Source: Bog-950 sp964423405 (GTDB lineage Bacteria; Bacteroidota; Bacteroidia; Chitinophagales; LD1). From it: a stretch of DNA of 64,000 bases. The notes beneath the pieces were generated by a model that saw only the letters and a list, made by a program, of their open reading frames with translations, did not search any database and had not been told where the DNA came from. A program made the position numbers and the translations under genes. Positions 25,133 through 33,650 of this stretch are shown piece after piece (position 1 is the first letter of the stretch; every line of letters begins with the position of its first letter). Location of the stretch: positions 1 through 64,000 of the forward strand of contig CAYREY010000012.1 of the NCBI GenBank assembly GCA_964423405.1, read 5' to 3'.

Positions 25133-26995
25133 ATGACTATACTAGGGATATCTGCATTTTATCATGACTCTGCTGCGGCCATTATACAAGATGGTAAAAT
25201 TATAGCGGCAGCTCAGGAGGAGCGTTTTACGCGGGTTAAGCATGATCCTGATTTTCCGGTTAATGCTATTAAGTTCTGCCTCAAATATTCGGGCGTTAAT
25301 ATTAACGATATAGATGCAATAGCATTTTATGACAAACCGTTACTTAAGTTTGAACGTCTTTTAGAAACTTATTATGGTTTTGCGCCAAAGGGGTTACTAT
25401 CTTTTATCAAGTCGATGCCTGTCTGGATAAAAGAAAAGATGTTTTTGAAGAGGGTGATTAATGAAGAGTTAGAGAAAATTGAAGGATACGATAAAAGTAA
25501 GGCTACTTTTCTTTTTCCTGAGCATCACCTATCGCATGCAGCCAGCGCATTCTATTCATCTCCATATAATGATGCTGCTATATTAACTATAGATGGGGTA
25601 GGAGAGTGGGCTACGGCCTCAATTGGTGTTGGACGTGGCAATTCAATAGAGATATTAAAGGAATTAAGGTTCCCCCACTCGGTAGGCCTTTTGTATTCTG
25701 CCTTTACCTATTTTCTTGGTTTTAAAGTTAATTCGGGCGAGTATAAACTAATGGGCCTGGCCCCATATGGAAACCCCGATTCGCCGAAGGTAGCTGAGTA
25801 TATTAGAACTATAAAAGAGAAACTGGTAGATATAAAAGACGATGGTAGTGTTTGGCTAAATCAGGAGTATTTTAACTACGCTACGGGCCTGCGCATGGTG
25901 CACGATGATAAGTGGGCACAATTGTTCGGATTTAAACGTAAAGAAGAGGACGATGAATTGCAACAGCACCACTGCGACCTGGGGTATGCTATACAGCAGG
26001 TAACCGAAGAGATAGTATATAAAATGGCACAGGAGGCAAAGCGCCTTACTAATTGCGAATACCTGACCATGGCGGGCGGTGTAGCGCTTAATTGTGTTAG
26101 CAATGGCAAGCTATTGCGTAGCAAACTGTTTAAGGATATTTTTATACAGCCCGCTGCCGGCGATGCTGGTGGTGCGTTAGGAGCTGCACAGGCTGCTTAC
26201 TATATACACTTTGGCAAAGAACGTAGACCCTGCACCGTGCAGGACGAAATGTATGGGGCATATCTGGGCCCACAGTTTTCGGATATGGATACCGAACTTG
26301 ATTTGAAGAAGTATAAGGCGGTTTATAAGCGGTTCGAAAACCTGAATGAGCTTTACAGCCTTGTAGCCGATAAAATAGATCAGGGAAATGTAGTTGGCTG
26401 GTTTCAGGGGCGAATGGAGTTTGGCCCAAGGGCACTTGGTAACAGAACTATACTAGGCGATGCCCGCAACCCCGAAATGCAGAAGAAACTGAATTTGAAA
26501 ATAAAATACCGCGAAGGTTTCAGGCCGTTTGCCCCATCTGTTAAAGCAGAGGATTGTAAAGAATATTTCGATCTGGATTCTAATTCGCCCTACATGCTTA
26601 TAGTGGCACCGGTAAAACAAGCACGCCGCAATAAAATGCCTGACAACTACAATAGTATGTCATTGATGGAGCGGTTGTATGTATTGCGATCTGACCTGCC
26701 GGCCATTACGCACATAGATTTTTCTGCCCGTGTGCAAACCATACATAAGGAAACCAATGAGCGCTACTGGAGTTTGTTAGATACGTTTAAGCAGAAAACA
26801 GGCTACGGTGTAATGGTAAATACCAGCTTTAATGTACGCGGCGAGCCACCTGTTTGTACCCCCGACGATGCCTACAAATGTTTTATGCGAACAGAGATGG
26901 ATTACCTGGTAGTTGGCAATTACTTTATGAGCAAGGCAGAACAGCCCGAGTGGAAAGAAAAAGACGATTGGAGAAAAGAGTTTAAATTAGATTAA
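25133..26995 (+). CDS. carbamoyltransferase (NodU/CmcH/TobZ family)
   Basis: 620 residues. The opening ILGISAFYHDSAAAII and QEERFTRVKHD are the Kae1-like ATP-binding start of the family. HHLSHAASAF supplies metal-ligand histidines and is followed by LTIDGVGEW. The C-terminal YrdC-like-associated domain has GRMEFGPRALGNRTILGDAR and MVNTSFNVRGEPPVCTP. Relatives transfer carbamoyl from carbamoyl phosphate to hydroxyl groups of sugars, antibiotics or other small molecules. Here it is followed at once by DUF5989 and SxtJ genes, a conserved association whose substrate is not established. Confidence 0.92.
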   Translation: MTILGISAFYHDSAAAIIQDGKIIAAAQEERFTRVKHDPDFPVNAIKFCLKYSGVNINDIDAIAFYDKPLLKFERLLETYYGFAPKGLLSFIKSMPVWIKEKMFLKRVINEELEKIEGYDKSKATFLFPEHHLSHAASAFYSSPYNDAAILTIDGVGEWATASIGVGRGNSIEILKELRFPHSVGLLYSAFTYFLGFKVNSGEYKLMGLAPYGNPDSPKVAEYIRTIKEKLVDIKDDGSVWLNQEYFNYATGLRMVHDDKWAQLFGFKRKEEDDELQQHHCDLGYAIQQVTEEIVYKMAQEAKRLTNCEYLTMAGGVALNCVSNGKLLRSKLFKDIFIQPAAGDAGGALGAAQAAYYIHFGKERRPCTVQDEMYGAYLGPQFSDMDTELDLKKYKAVYKRFENLNELYSLVADKIDQGNVVGWFQGRMEFGPRALGNRTILGDARNPEMQKKLNLKIKYREGFRPFAPSVKAEDCKEYFDLDSNSPYMLIVAPVKQARRNKMPDNYNSMSLMERLYVLRSDLPAITHIDFSARVQTIHKETNERYWSLLDTFKQKTGYGVMVNTSFNVRGEPPVCTPDDAYKCFMRTEMDYLVVGNYFMSKAEQPEWKEKDDWRKEFKLD

Positions 26996-27007
26996 AACAA
27001 GTAACGT

Positions 27008-27157
27008 ATGGATTTTTTAAAAGACTTGTGGCTGTTTCTGAGCGAGCGGAAAAAATGGTGGTTGTTACCTATGATAATCGTATTGTTATTGATAGGTGTA
27101 CTAATTGTTATTGGTGGCAGTTCGGCTGTTGCACCGTTTGTTTACACGCTGTTTTAA
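27008..27157 (+). CDS. DUF5989 family small membrane protein
   Basis: 49 residues, from ATG at 27008 to TAA at 27155-27157. The product starts MDFLKDLWLFLSERKKWW, has one membrane helix (PMIIVLLLIGVLIVI) and ends SSAVAPFVYTLF. These are the recognisable features of DUF5989 proteins, which are nearly always found between a carbamoyltransferase and an SxtJ gene. It starts 12 bases after the carbamoyltransferase stop codon and ends 4 bases before sxtJ, so the three are surely co-transcribed. Function unknown. Confidence 0.88.
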   Translation: MDFLKDLWLFLSERKKWWLLPMIIVLLLIGVLIVIGGSSAVAPFVYTLF

Positions 27158-27161
27158 TTGT

Positions 27162-27551
27162 ATGAAAGCACCCAAGGCTACCCGCGAAAAAGAACTGGAA
27201 ACAATACTGGTGCTATGTGTAGCATTGGTAGTTGTATATTTTGTAACCGGTAAGCAACATGCTTATTGGCTAAGCCTAAGCGTGGTGCTAGGGCTTATTG
27301 GTATGTTCTCTAAATGGTTGACGGCTAAAATTTCGTGGGCGTGGTTAATGCTGGGTGAGTTGATGGGTGCCGTAATGAGTAAAGTTATTCTGAGTATTGT
27401 ATTCTTCGTTTTCCTCTTTCCTATAGCGCTACTATCGCGTCTGTTTAGCGGCAATAAAAACAGCCTGCAGCTAAAAAAAGGTAATGTATCTTCATATTAT
27501 TTTGAGCGCAACCACAAATACGAAGCAAAAGACCTAAAAAACGTGTGGTAA
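27162..27551 (+). CDS. SxtJ family membrane protein
   Basis: 129 residues from the ATG at 27162; the in-frame start at 27105 lies inside the DUF5989 gene and is rejected. Four hydrophobic segments occur (about 13-30, 35-50, 55-70 and 75-95), followed by a polar C-terminal tail (NVSSYYFERNHKYEAKDLKNVW). The pattern and the position after carbamoyltransferase and DUF5989 genes fit the SxtJ family, named after a saxitoxin-cluster gene. The family's biochemical role is unknown, and nothing suggests toxin synthesis here. Confidence 0.8.
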   Translation: MKAPKATREKELETILVLCVALVVVYFVTGKQHAYWLSLSVVLGLIGMFSKWLTAKISWAWLMLGELMGAVMSKVILSIVFFVFLFPIALLSRLFSGNKNSLQLKKGNVSSYYFERNHKYEAKDLKNVW

Positions 27552-27712
27552 CAACAGTTGCCGATTTGGTGCGTGTTTTTCATTTTGGTATGGTTGATGG
27601 CTTAGGATACACCTTGTTGTTTTTTTTAGCAAATTTTTATTTATTTGATTATCAGGTACTTGTACTTTGTTTACAAGCCTGATTCTTTATAATGGCATTG
27701 TATTGGCAATTG

Positions 27713-27761
27713 TAATGGTCCCTGAGTATTTGTTTACGGCAAAACAGCACACGGACCATTA
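27713..27761 (+). promoter_or_regulatory. 9-bp inverted repeat overlapping the XRE regulator start
   Basis: TAATGGTCC (27713-27721) and GGACCATTA (27753-27761) are exact inverted copies 31 bases apart. The second arm ends on the A of the regulator's ATG. It could be an operator for autoregulation or an mRNA hairpin that covers the translation start. The rest of the 27552-27760 gap is AT-rich, with no further gene. Confidence 0.4.
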
Positions 27762-28114
27762 TGATAGTATCTGAAAGAATTAGACGCATACGCGAAATCA
27801 GAGGATTGAAACAGGCGAACGTTGCCCGGGAGTTGAATATTACCCAGCAGTCGTATGGTAACCTCGAAAACCATTTAAACAACCCCAAGCTGGAAACACT
27901 GGCGCGCTTTTGCGATGTGATGCATCTGCCATTGTTTTTTCTGCTGGATAGTAACATCCCCATTACCGATGAGAACGTAGAACTGTTCAGCAAAAAAGGT
28001 ATTGGCGAGATATACGACAACTATCAAAAACTAAAGGAACGCCTGGAGTTTTATGAAGAGATACGTCAAAACCGCTCAGGGCATCAACGTCCGGAGCCTC
28101 CTCAAAACGCATAG
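27761..28114 (+). CDS. XRE-family helix-turn-helix transcriptional regulator
   Basis: 117 residues. The N-terminal HTH (IRRIREIRGLKQANVARELNITQQSYGNLE, within residues 6-36) continues with a Cro/CI-type fifth helix (KLETLARFCDV). The C-terminal half is charged and helical (IYDNYQKLKERLEFYEEIRQ) and probably dimerises. It may repress its own gene through the inverted repeat at its start codon. Its end faces the L,D-transpeptidase gene, with stop codons 5 bases apart. Confidence 0.88.
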   Translation: MIVSERIRRIREIRGLKQANVARELNITQQSYGNLENHLNNPKLETLARFCDVMHLPLFFLLDSNIPITDENVELFSKKGIGEIYDNYQKLKERLEFYEEIRQNRSGHQRPEPPQNA

Positions 28115-28119
28115 CAGGC

Positions 28120-28665
28120 TTATGGCATAATCAGTATAGGGGTGCCGCTTTTTACTTTCCCAAAAATTTCATCAATTTCTTCATTACGCATGGCTATACA
28201 GCCAAATGTCCAGTCGTTCTGGTAACGGTCGGTACCTACATTGGCATCGGCGTTAGGCAGGCCGTGTATCATAATATCGCCACCGGCAGATTTGCCTAAT
28301 TTTTTAGCGTGGGCAATATCCTGCTGGTTAGGGTATGATATAGCCAGGCTTTTGTGAAAAAGGCTATTAGGGTTGGCATAGGATATATGGTATAAACCTT
28401 CGGGTGTTTTGTAATCGCCGCTTACCTGTTTGCGCCCTACCGGATTTAACCCCAGGTGTATGCGGTAAATTTTAAGCAATCGGCCTTCGCCAAACACATA
28501 TAACTCGCGGCTTTGCTTTATTACCGCTATGCTATCTATTACCGCATTGGCCGGTAACCGTAACATATATGGCGAAATGGCGTTATCGCGTGCTTTACCT
28601 GCAAAGCCCATGTGTGCACCGGCAAGCAGTGCAAGCAAAAATAGTATGGCTGTTATTTTTTTCAT
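28120..28665 (-). CDS. L,D-transpeptidase (YkuD domain, YafK-like)
   Basis: 181 residues with a signal peptide (about 1-22). The YkuD catalytic motif is visible as IMIHGLPN (H near 134) and TFGCIAMRNEEIDEIF (catalytic C near 156). Members form 3-3 peptidoglycan crosslinks or attach or remove proteins on the murein sacculus. At 181 residues it is a compact single-domain form, as in YafK-like proteins. It acts in the periplasm. Confidence 0.9.
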   Translation of the reverse strand: MKKITAILFLLALLAGAHMGFAGKARDNAISPYMLRLPANAVIDSIAVIKQSRELYVFGEGRLLKIYRIHLGLNPVGRKQVSGDYKTPEGLYHISYANPNSLFHKSLAISYPNQQDIAHAKKLGKSAGGDIMIHGLPNADANVGTDRYQNDWTFGCIAMRNEEIDEIFGKVKSGTPILIMP

Positions 28666-28746
28666 GGTAGCAGGTGCATCATATTACAACAACGCACCGG
28701 TGGCTTTTTTTAGTATGCAGGTTGGATGTTATTTATAACCAAAAGT

Positions 28747-29409
28747 TTAACGGCTTCCAAATAATATACTGCCTACCCGCACCAGTGTAGCGCCATGTTT
28801 AAGGGCCAGGTGATAATCTGAACTCATACCCATCGATAACTCGCAGAAGTAAGGCGCATGGGCAAAATAGCGTGCTTGTATGGTGCCAAAGATTTTTTTG
28901 AGTGTAGCAAATTCAGTTTCTATCAGGGTTTCATCATCTGTGTTGGTGGCCATTCCCATCAGTCCGCATACGCGTATGTGCTGAAGCTTATGGTATTCAC
29001 TACTGTTCAGTAGTGTTTCCAGTTCTGTTTCATCTAAGCCAAATTTGGTTTCCTCGCTGGCTATATACACCTGTAGCAGGCAATTGATAGTACGGTTGTT
29101 TTTTGCGGCCTGTTTATCTATTTCCTGTAATAGCTTTAAACTATCTACCGATTGTATGAGCGAAACAAAGGGGGCTACATACTTTACCTTATTGGTTTGC
29201 AGGTGGCCTATCAGGTGCCAATCTATATCTTTTGGCAGGGCTTCGTACTTGCTAGCCAGTTCCTGTACTTTGTTTTCGCCAAAAATACGGTGGCCGGTAT
29301 TGTACAATTGTAAAATATCCTCCACCGGTTTCGTTTTAGATACAGCTACCAGCCTGGCACCATAAGGCTCCAGTTCGGTTATCAGCTGTTTGTATTTTTC
29401 AATATTCAT
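28747..29409 (-). CDS. YggS/PROSC family pyridoxal-phosphate homeostasis protein
   Basis: 220 residues. The PLP-binding lysine is in VAVSKTKP (K25). The family signature HLIGHLQTNKVKY and the C-terminal LSMGMSSDYHLALKHGATLVRVGSILFG are both present. This cytoplasmic protein binds PLP and buffers its supply without a known catalytic reaction. It is divergent from the lipoprotein gene that begins at 29446. Confidence 0.94.
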   Translation of the reverse strand: MNIEKYKQLITELEPYGARLVAVSKTKPVEDILQLYNTGHRIFGENKVQELASKYEALPKDIDWHLIGHLQTNKVKYVAPFVSLIQSVDSLKLLQEIDKQAAKNNRTINCLLQVYIASEETKFGLDETELETLLNSSEYHKLQHIRVCGLMGMATNTDDETLIETEFATLKKIFGTIQARYFAHAPYFCELSMGMSSDYHLALKHGATLVRVGSILFGSR

Positions 29410-29445
29410 TTAACCAGTAATTCTATTTTTGGGGGGCTAATGTAT

Positions 29446-29790
29446 ATGAAGCGATTAACTCTGTTTATACTTATTTTACTTTCGGCGTGTAAATCTGACA
29501 GGCCCGATATACCGGCTGATGTAATGCCGCCGGAAAAAATGATTGCTATTATGCAGGATATGCATATAGTAGATGCTGTAGCCGAAAACAAAGGCCAGAT
29601 GGGGATGGATGAAAAGATGCTTGCCGAAGAATACCACGAACAACTGTTTAAAAACCACGGCACTACCAGGACTGAGTTTTTAAAGAGTTTTGCATTTTAT
29701 GAAGATAACCCCAAACTGCTGGACGAGTTATATAATACAGTTTTACAGGACCTGAGCAAGCGCGAGGCGGCAGTAAGCAAGGATAAATAA
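29446..29790 (+). CDS. DUF4296 domain lipoprotein
   Basis: 114 residues from the ATG at 29446 (an in-frame ATG at 29440 is equally possible). The signal sequence ends in the lipobox LLSAC, so the protein should be lipid-anchored. The body matches the DUF4296 pattern PxxVMPPEKMIAIMQDMHIVDAV, found in many Bacteroidetes lipoproteins. Function unknown. It is followed 26 bases later by the CoA transferase genes but is probably unrelated to them. Confidence 0.82.
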   Translation: MKRLTLFILILLSACKSDRPDIPADVMPPEKMIAIMQDMHIVDAVAENKGQMGMDEKMLAEEYHEQLFKNHGTTRTEFLKSFAFYEDNPKLLDELYNTVLQDLSKREAAVSKDK

Positions 29791-29816
29791 CAGAAATAAT
29801 ACAAACACAATAAACC

Positions 29817-30509
29817 ATGAATAAAGTAGTAGCCAATGCCGATGAGGCAGTAAAAGATATACAGGACAACGCCGTGATTATGCTGGGCGGTTTTGGCCTG
29901 TGCGGCATACCCGAAAACAGTATTGCAGCACTTATACGCAAAGGTGTAAAAGGCTTAACCTGCATAAGCAACAATGCCGGTGTAGATGATTTTGGTATAG
30001 GCCTGATGCTGAAAACACGCCAGGTTAAAAAAATGATTTCGAGTTATGTGGGTGAGAATGCCGAGTTTGAACGCCAATTGCTGAGCGGCGAACTGGAGGT
30101 AGAACTGATACCACAGGGTACGCTGGCCACCCGTTGTATGATGGCCGGTTATGGCATACCGGCATTTTTTACCCCGGCAGGTGTGGGTACCGAGATTGCC
30201 AATGGTAAAGAGACCCGCGAATTTAATGGTAAAGAGTATTTGATGGAGCATGCCTTTGAATCGGACTTTGCCATAGTAAAAGCATGGAAAGGCGATACGG
30301 CCGGTAACCTTATTTACCGCGGTACAGCACGTAACTTTAACCCTATGATGGCTATGGCTGGTAAAATTACCATAGCCGAGGTAGAAGAACTGGTACCTGC
30401 CGGCGAACTGGACCCTAACGAAATACACACCGCCGGTATTTTTGTAAACCGCATATTTAAAGGCGAGCAGTACGAAAAGCGTATTGAGCAGCGCACGGTT
30501 AGAAAGTAG
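29817..30509 (+). CDS. scoA: 3-oxoacid CoA-transferase subunit A
   Basis: 230 residues. Subunit A features include the start NKVVANADEAVKDI, the glycine-rich MLGGFGLCGIPE (CoA-binding loop) and FFTPAGVGTEIANGKE. It pairs with the subunit B gene that starts 77 bases downstream. The enzyme moves CoA from succinyl-CoA to acetoacetate or another 3-oxoacid. Exact acid specificity cannot be read from sequence alone. Confidence 0.93.
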   Translation: MNKVVANADEAVKDIQDNAVIMLGGFGLCGIPENSIAALIRKGVKGLTCISNNAGVDDFGIGLMLKTRQVKKMISSYVGENAEFERQLLSGELEVELIPQGTLATRCMMAGYGIPAFFTPAGVGTEIANGKETREFNGKEYLMEHAFESDFAIVKAWKGDTAGNLIYRGTARNFNPMMAMAGKITIAEVEELVPAGELDPNEIHTAGIFVNRIFKGEQYEKRIEQRTVRK

Positions 30510-30586
30510 TTGGTAGTCGGCAGTTAACAGTTGGCAAAAAAGCAGATCAATTAATACAAAACATTAACACGTTAACACAATATAAA

Positions 30587-31243
30587 ATGGGTTTAACCAA
30601 AGAACAGATTGCGCAGCGCGTAGCCCGCGAATTACAGGATGGATTTTATGTAAACCTGGGTATAGGCATACCAACCCTGGTGGCTAATTATATACCGGCA
30701 GGCATGGATGTGGTATTACAATCAGAAAACGGCTTGCTGGGTATGGGGCCTTTCCCTACCGAAGACCAGGTGGACCCCGATTTGATTAATGCCGGTAAGC
30801 AAACCATAACAACTTTGCCCGGCACTTCGTTTTTCGATTCGGCATACAGCTTTGGTATGATACGCTCGCAGCGTATAGACCTGACAGTGCTGGGTGCTAT
30901 GGAGGTTTCGCAAAACGGCGATATAGCCAACTGGAAAATACCCGGAAAACTAATTAAAGGCATGGGTGGTGCCATGGACCTGGTAGCCTCTGCCCGTAAC
31001 ATTATTGTTACCATGATGCAGACCAACCCGAAAGGCGAATCTAAACTACTGGCAGCGTGTACCCTGCCGCTTACCGGTAAGCACTGCATACAGCGTGTAC
31101 TAACCGACCTTGGTTTTTACGATATTAAAGACGGTGCTTTTTACCTGACAGAGATTGCCCCCGGTGTAACCGTTGATGAGGTGAAAGCTAAAACACTGGG
31201 TAAACTGGTGATTAGCGATAACCTGAAGACTATGGATATTTAA
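30587..31243 (+). CDS. scoB: 3-oxoacid CoA-transferase subunit B
   Basis: 218 residues. The catalytic glutamate is in VLQSENGLLGMGP (E47), and NLGIGIPTLVANY precedes it, both diagnostic of the B subunit. It forms a heterodimer or heterotetramer with the upstream subunit A. The 77-base spacer contains a stretch (GTAGTCGGCAGTTAACAGTTGG) of the same kind of filler seen elsewhere between genes here. Confidence 0.93.
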   Translation: MGLTKEQIAQRVARELQDGFYVNLGIGIPTLVANYIPAGMDVVLQSENGLLGMGPFPTEDQVDPDLINAGKQTITTLPGTSFFDSAYSFGMIRSQRIDLTVLGAMEVSQNGDIANWKIPGKLIKGMGGAMDLVASARNIIVTMMQTNPKGESKLLAACTLPLTGKHCIQRVLTDLGFYDIKDGAFYLTEIAPGVTVDEVKAKTLGKLVISDNLKTMDI

Positions 31244-31276
31244 GCATCTGCCGGTTAATCCGGAAATTTTTGTACC

Positions 31277-32836
31277 ATGAAACGTGTAGCAGATTTTCGG
31301 GTAGCAGGCTTTACTACAGCACAGCTGCTTTTTGCGGTATTTGCCTGGAGCCTGCTGTTGTTGCGTTTTGGCTACCGGTATGGTTCCGGCGATCAGGTAG
31401 AGCTTTTGTCGTATGTACTTTTTCTAAATAATAGCAACCTATACCCGCACGATTTTTTTATACAAGGCCTGCATGCTACCGTGCCCAATGAGCGCACTGT
31501 TATGGCCAGCCTGCTATTACCATTTACAAACTGGCTGGAGATAACTGTTTTTGTACTACATCTGTTTACTACTATAGTGCTGGTATTGGGTATGGAACGT
31601 TTTGCCCGGCGGTTTATTAAAAACCGGTATGTGGCCTGGCTGGCTGTGCTATGTTCGTTAATCCCACTTAACGATGTAACCCTGGGGAATGTAGATTTTT
31701 ATTCAGATTGCTTTCAGGCAAGTTATCTTTCGGTTGCCATAGTGGTATGGGGGCTGGTACACTTTTTAAACAGAAAGTATGTGCTGTCATCTGTATTGCT
31801 TTCGCTGGCTACGTTTATACAACTGCTGGATGGGCTGGATGTAATGCTGGTGCTTGCCGCTACCTTATTTATGGCCTGTTTGGCCCGCGATGCCAAATGG
31901 AAACACCTGTTTGTGTTTGGTGGTATATATGCCGCTACTGCCGGCTTATACCTTATAACCATATTTGCCGGTAAAAGTGCCATTGTAAACAATGCTTGTG
32001 GCCCGCAGGTATTTGATATACTGTTTCTGTTCAGGCATCCGCACCACTTTATTTTTGCAACGTTCAGCAAGGCTAAAATTTTTGCGTTTCTGATATTTAC
32101 AGCCACAGCTATCCTGTTTTTTGCCTTGCGCAACCGGCAACTGCTTCGTTTTACGCTGATAGGCTTAGCCGGTGTATTGGTGTATGCTTTTTGTGTAGAT
32201 GGCCTGCATAATATATTTATAGGCAACTTTCAGTTTTATAAAATTACCCAGTGGCTTAAGTTTTTTGGTGTAGTGGGGCTGTTTGGTTTTGGGGTTGAAT
32301 TGTTTGAAAAACAAATAGCCCTGTGGCACAAAATAAAGGGCGAACGGGTTTTGCTTTTACTGGGTACAGTAACGTGCTGGATTGTAATGGTACAGTTTAA
32401 CTATCTGTTGCCATATCAGGTTCCGTTTGAATTATTCGGATTAAAAAGCAAGGATGATTTAATTGCTATTTGCAAAAACGTGGCAGCGGATACACCGGCA
32501 GATGCCGTATTTATACAGCCCTTTGAAAACACAGAGCTAAAATACTATGCCCGCCGCAGCAGCTATGTAGAGTTTAAGGCCAATGTGCGCAACAGAGCAT
32601 ATGTGTGCCAGTGGGCCGATAGAATAGAACAGGTGTATGGTGTAGGCCCCGGTACGGCAGTAAATGGTTTTGCACTACAACAATTGGCTAACCAAAATTT
32701 TTATGCACTAACTATCGCTCAACTTGATGAGTTGAAACGCAACGGTGTAACGCATATATTAACCCGCAAAGGAAAAACGCCTGCTATGGGCACACTGGTA
32801 ACCGGCAACAGAAGCTATGAAGTATATAAACTATAA
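31277..32836 (+). CDS. polytopic membrane protein, unknown function
   Basis: 519 residues with about 10-12 predicted membrane segments up to about residue 380, followed by a soluble C-terminal domain of about 130 residues (from LKSKDDLIAICKNVAADTPADAVF). The layout resembles GT-C fold glycosyltransferase-like or DUF6798-type proteins, but I cannot see a firm catalytic motif. It overlaps the next gene by 20 bases, implying translational coupling. Confidence 0.75.
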   Translation: MKRVADFRVAGFTTAQLLFAVFAWSLLLLRFGYRYGSGDQVELLSYVLFLNNSNLYPHDFFIQGLHATVPNERTVMASLLLPFTNWLEITVFVLHLFTTIVLVLGMERFARRFIKNRYVAWLAVLCSLIPLNDVTLGNVDFYSDCFQASYLSVAIVVWGLVHFLNRKYVLSSVLLSLATFIQLLDGLDVMLVLAATLFMACLARDAKWKHLFVFGGIYAATAGLYLITIFAGKSAIVNNACGPQVFDILFLFRHPHHFIFATFSKAKIFAFLIFTATAILFFALRNRQLLRFTLIGLAGVLVYAFCVDGLHNIFIGNFQFYKITQWLKFFGVVGLFGFGVELFEKQIALWHKIKGERVLLLLGTVTCWIVMVQFNYLLPYQVPFELFGLKSKDDLIAICKNVAADTPADAVFIQPFENTELKYYARRSSYVEFKANVRNRAYVCQWADRIEQVYGVGPGTAVNGFALQQLANQNFYALTIAQLDELKRNGVTHILTRKGKTPAMGTLVTGNRSYEVYKL

Positions 32837-33650
32837 CGGCAACATATACCCGGAGCATGAGCAATTGATGCCGGTTACAAACCGTGGGTTCAGGTATGGT
32901 GATAGCTTTTTTGAAACCATGGCCATGTTTAACCGCAAAGTGCCCTTGCTGGATTACCACTGGAACCGTCTGGAGTTTACCGCCGAGGTATTAGGTATGG
33001 TGTTGCCTAAACGATTTAATGTAGAAACGTTTCAGGAGATGTTGCTTGACCTTGCTGCGGTTAACGAGTCGGTACAGAATGCGCGGGTGCGTTTACAGGT
33101 TTACCGGAAAGGTGGTGGTTTGTATTTGCCCGACGATGATGAAGCAGGGTTTACGTTTAGTATAGACAAGCTGGAGAATGAGCGTTTTGAATGTGGTAAT
33201 GGCTTGCTGGCAGGCCTGCGCGATGATTGTTATAAACCTACCGGCATGGTTAGCGACCTGAAGAATAACAATGCGCTGAATTATGTGCTGGCTGCCCGTT
33301 TTGCCCAGGCAGAGGGGTGGGATGAATGTATATTGCTGAACGATGCAGATACTATCAGCGAGGCCCTATACTCTAACGTGTTTATTGTAAAAAACGATCG
33401 GTTTATTACCCCATACCTGGATAGCGGCTGCGTAAACGGCGTAATGCGAACGGTACTTATTTCTATACTGGATGAAGCCGTAGAAGAGCGGGCGGTGAAA
33501 GCAGAAGAACTACTACATGCAGATGAAATACTGCTTACCAATGCCGTAAGGGGTGTGCAATGGGTGCGCGAATACAATGGCAAAATATACAGCAATAAAA
33601 AAGCGGTGGAACTCACCGCTTTTTTAAATCAATCATTATTACTTACCTGA
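32817..33650 (+). CDS. PLP-dependent class IV aminotransferase / aminodeoxychorismate lyase family
   Basis: 277 residues. Family features are RYGDSFFETMAMFN near the N-terminus, the PLP lysine in SDLKNNNALNYVLAA, and the C-terminal LLNDADTISEALYSNVFIV with SGCVNGVMRTVLI. Either branched-chain aminotransferase, D-amino acid transaminase or 4-amino-4-deoxychorismate lyase activity is possible; the length fits the last two best. The last codons are built from a terminator hairpin (33597-33625), and the end overlaps the convergent gene by 12 bases. Confidence 0.85.
   Translation: MKYINYNGNIYPEHEQLMPVTNRGFRYGDSFFETMAMFNRKVPLLDYHWNRLEFTAEVLGMVLPKRFNVETFQEMLLDLAAVNESVQNARVRLQVYRKGGGLYLPDDDEAGFTFSIDKLENERFECGNGLLAGLRDDCYKPTGMVSDLKNNNALNYVLAARFAQAEGWDECILLNDADTISEALYSNVFIVKNDRFITPYLDSGCVNGVMRTVLISILDEAVEERAVKAEELLHADEILLTNAVRGVQWVREYNGKIYSNKKAVELTAFLNQSLLLT
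33597..33625. terminator. terminator hairpin embedded in the aminotransferase coding sequence
   Basis: AAAAAAGCGGTG and CACCGCTTTTTT form a perfect 12-bp stem with a GAACT loop, with T-runs on both strands. It lies 13 bases past the stop codon of the minus-strand gene at 33639, so it terminates that gene. It also lies 25 bases before the stop codon of the plus-strand aminotransferase. Confidence 0.75.

Noticed and set aside
30722..31089. Minus-strand frames within the CoA transferase B gene
   Set aside because: Shadow frames opposite a well-identified gene, with no family features or ribosome binding site.
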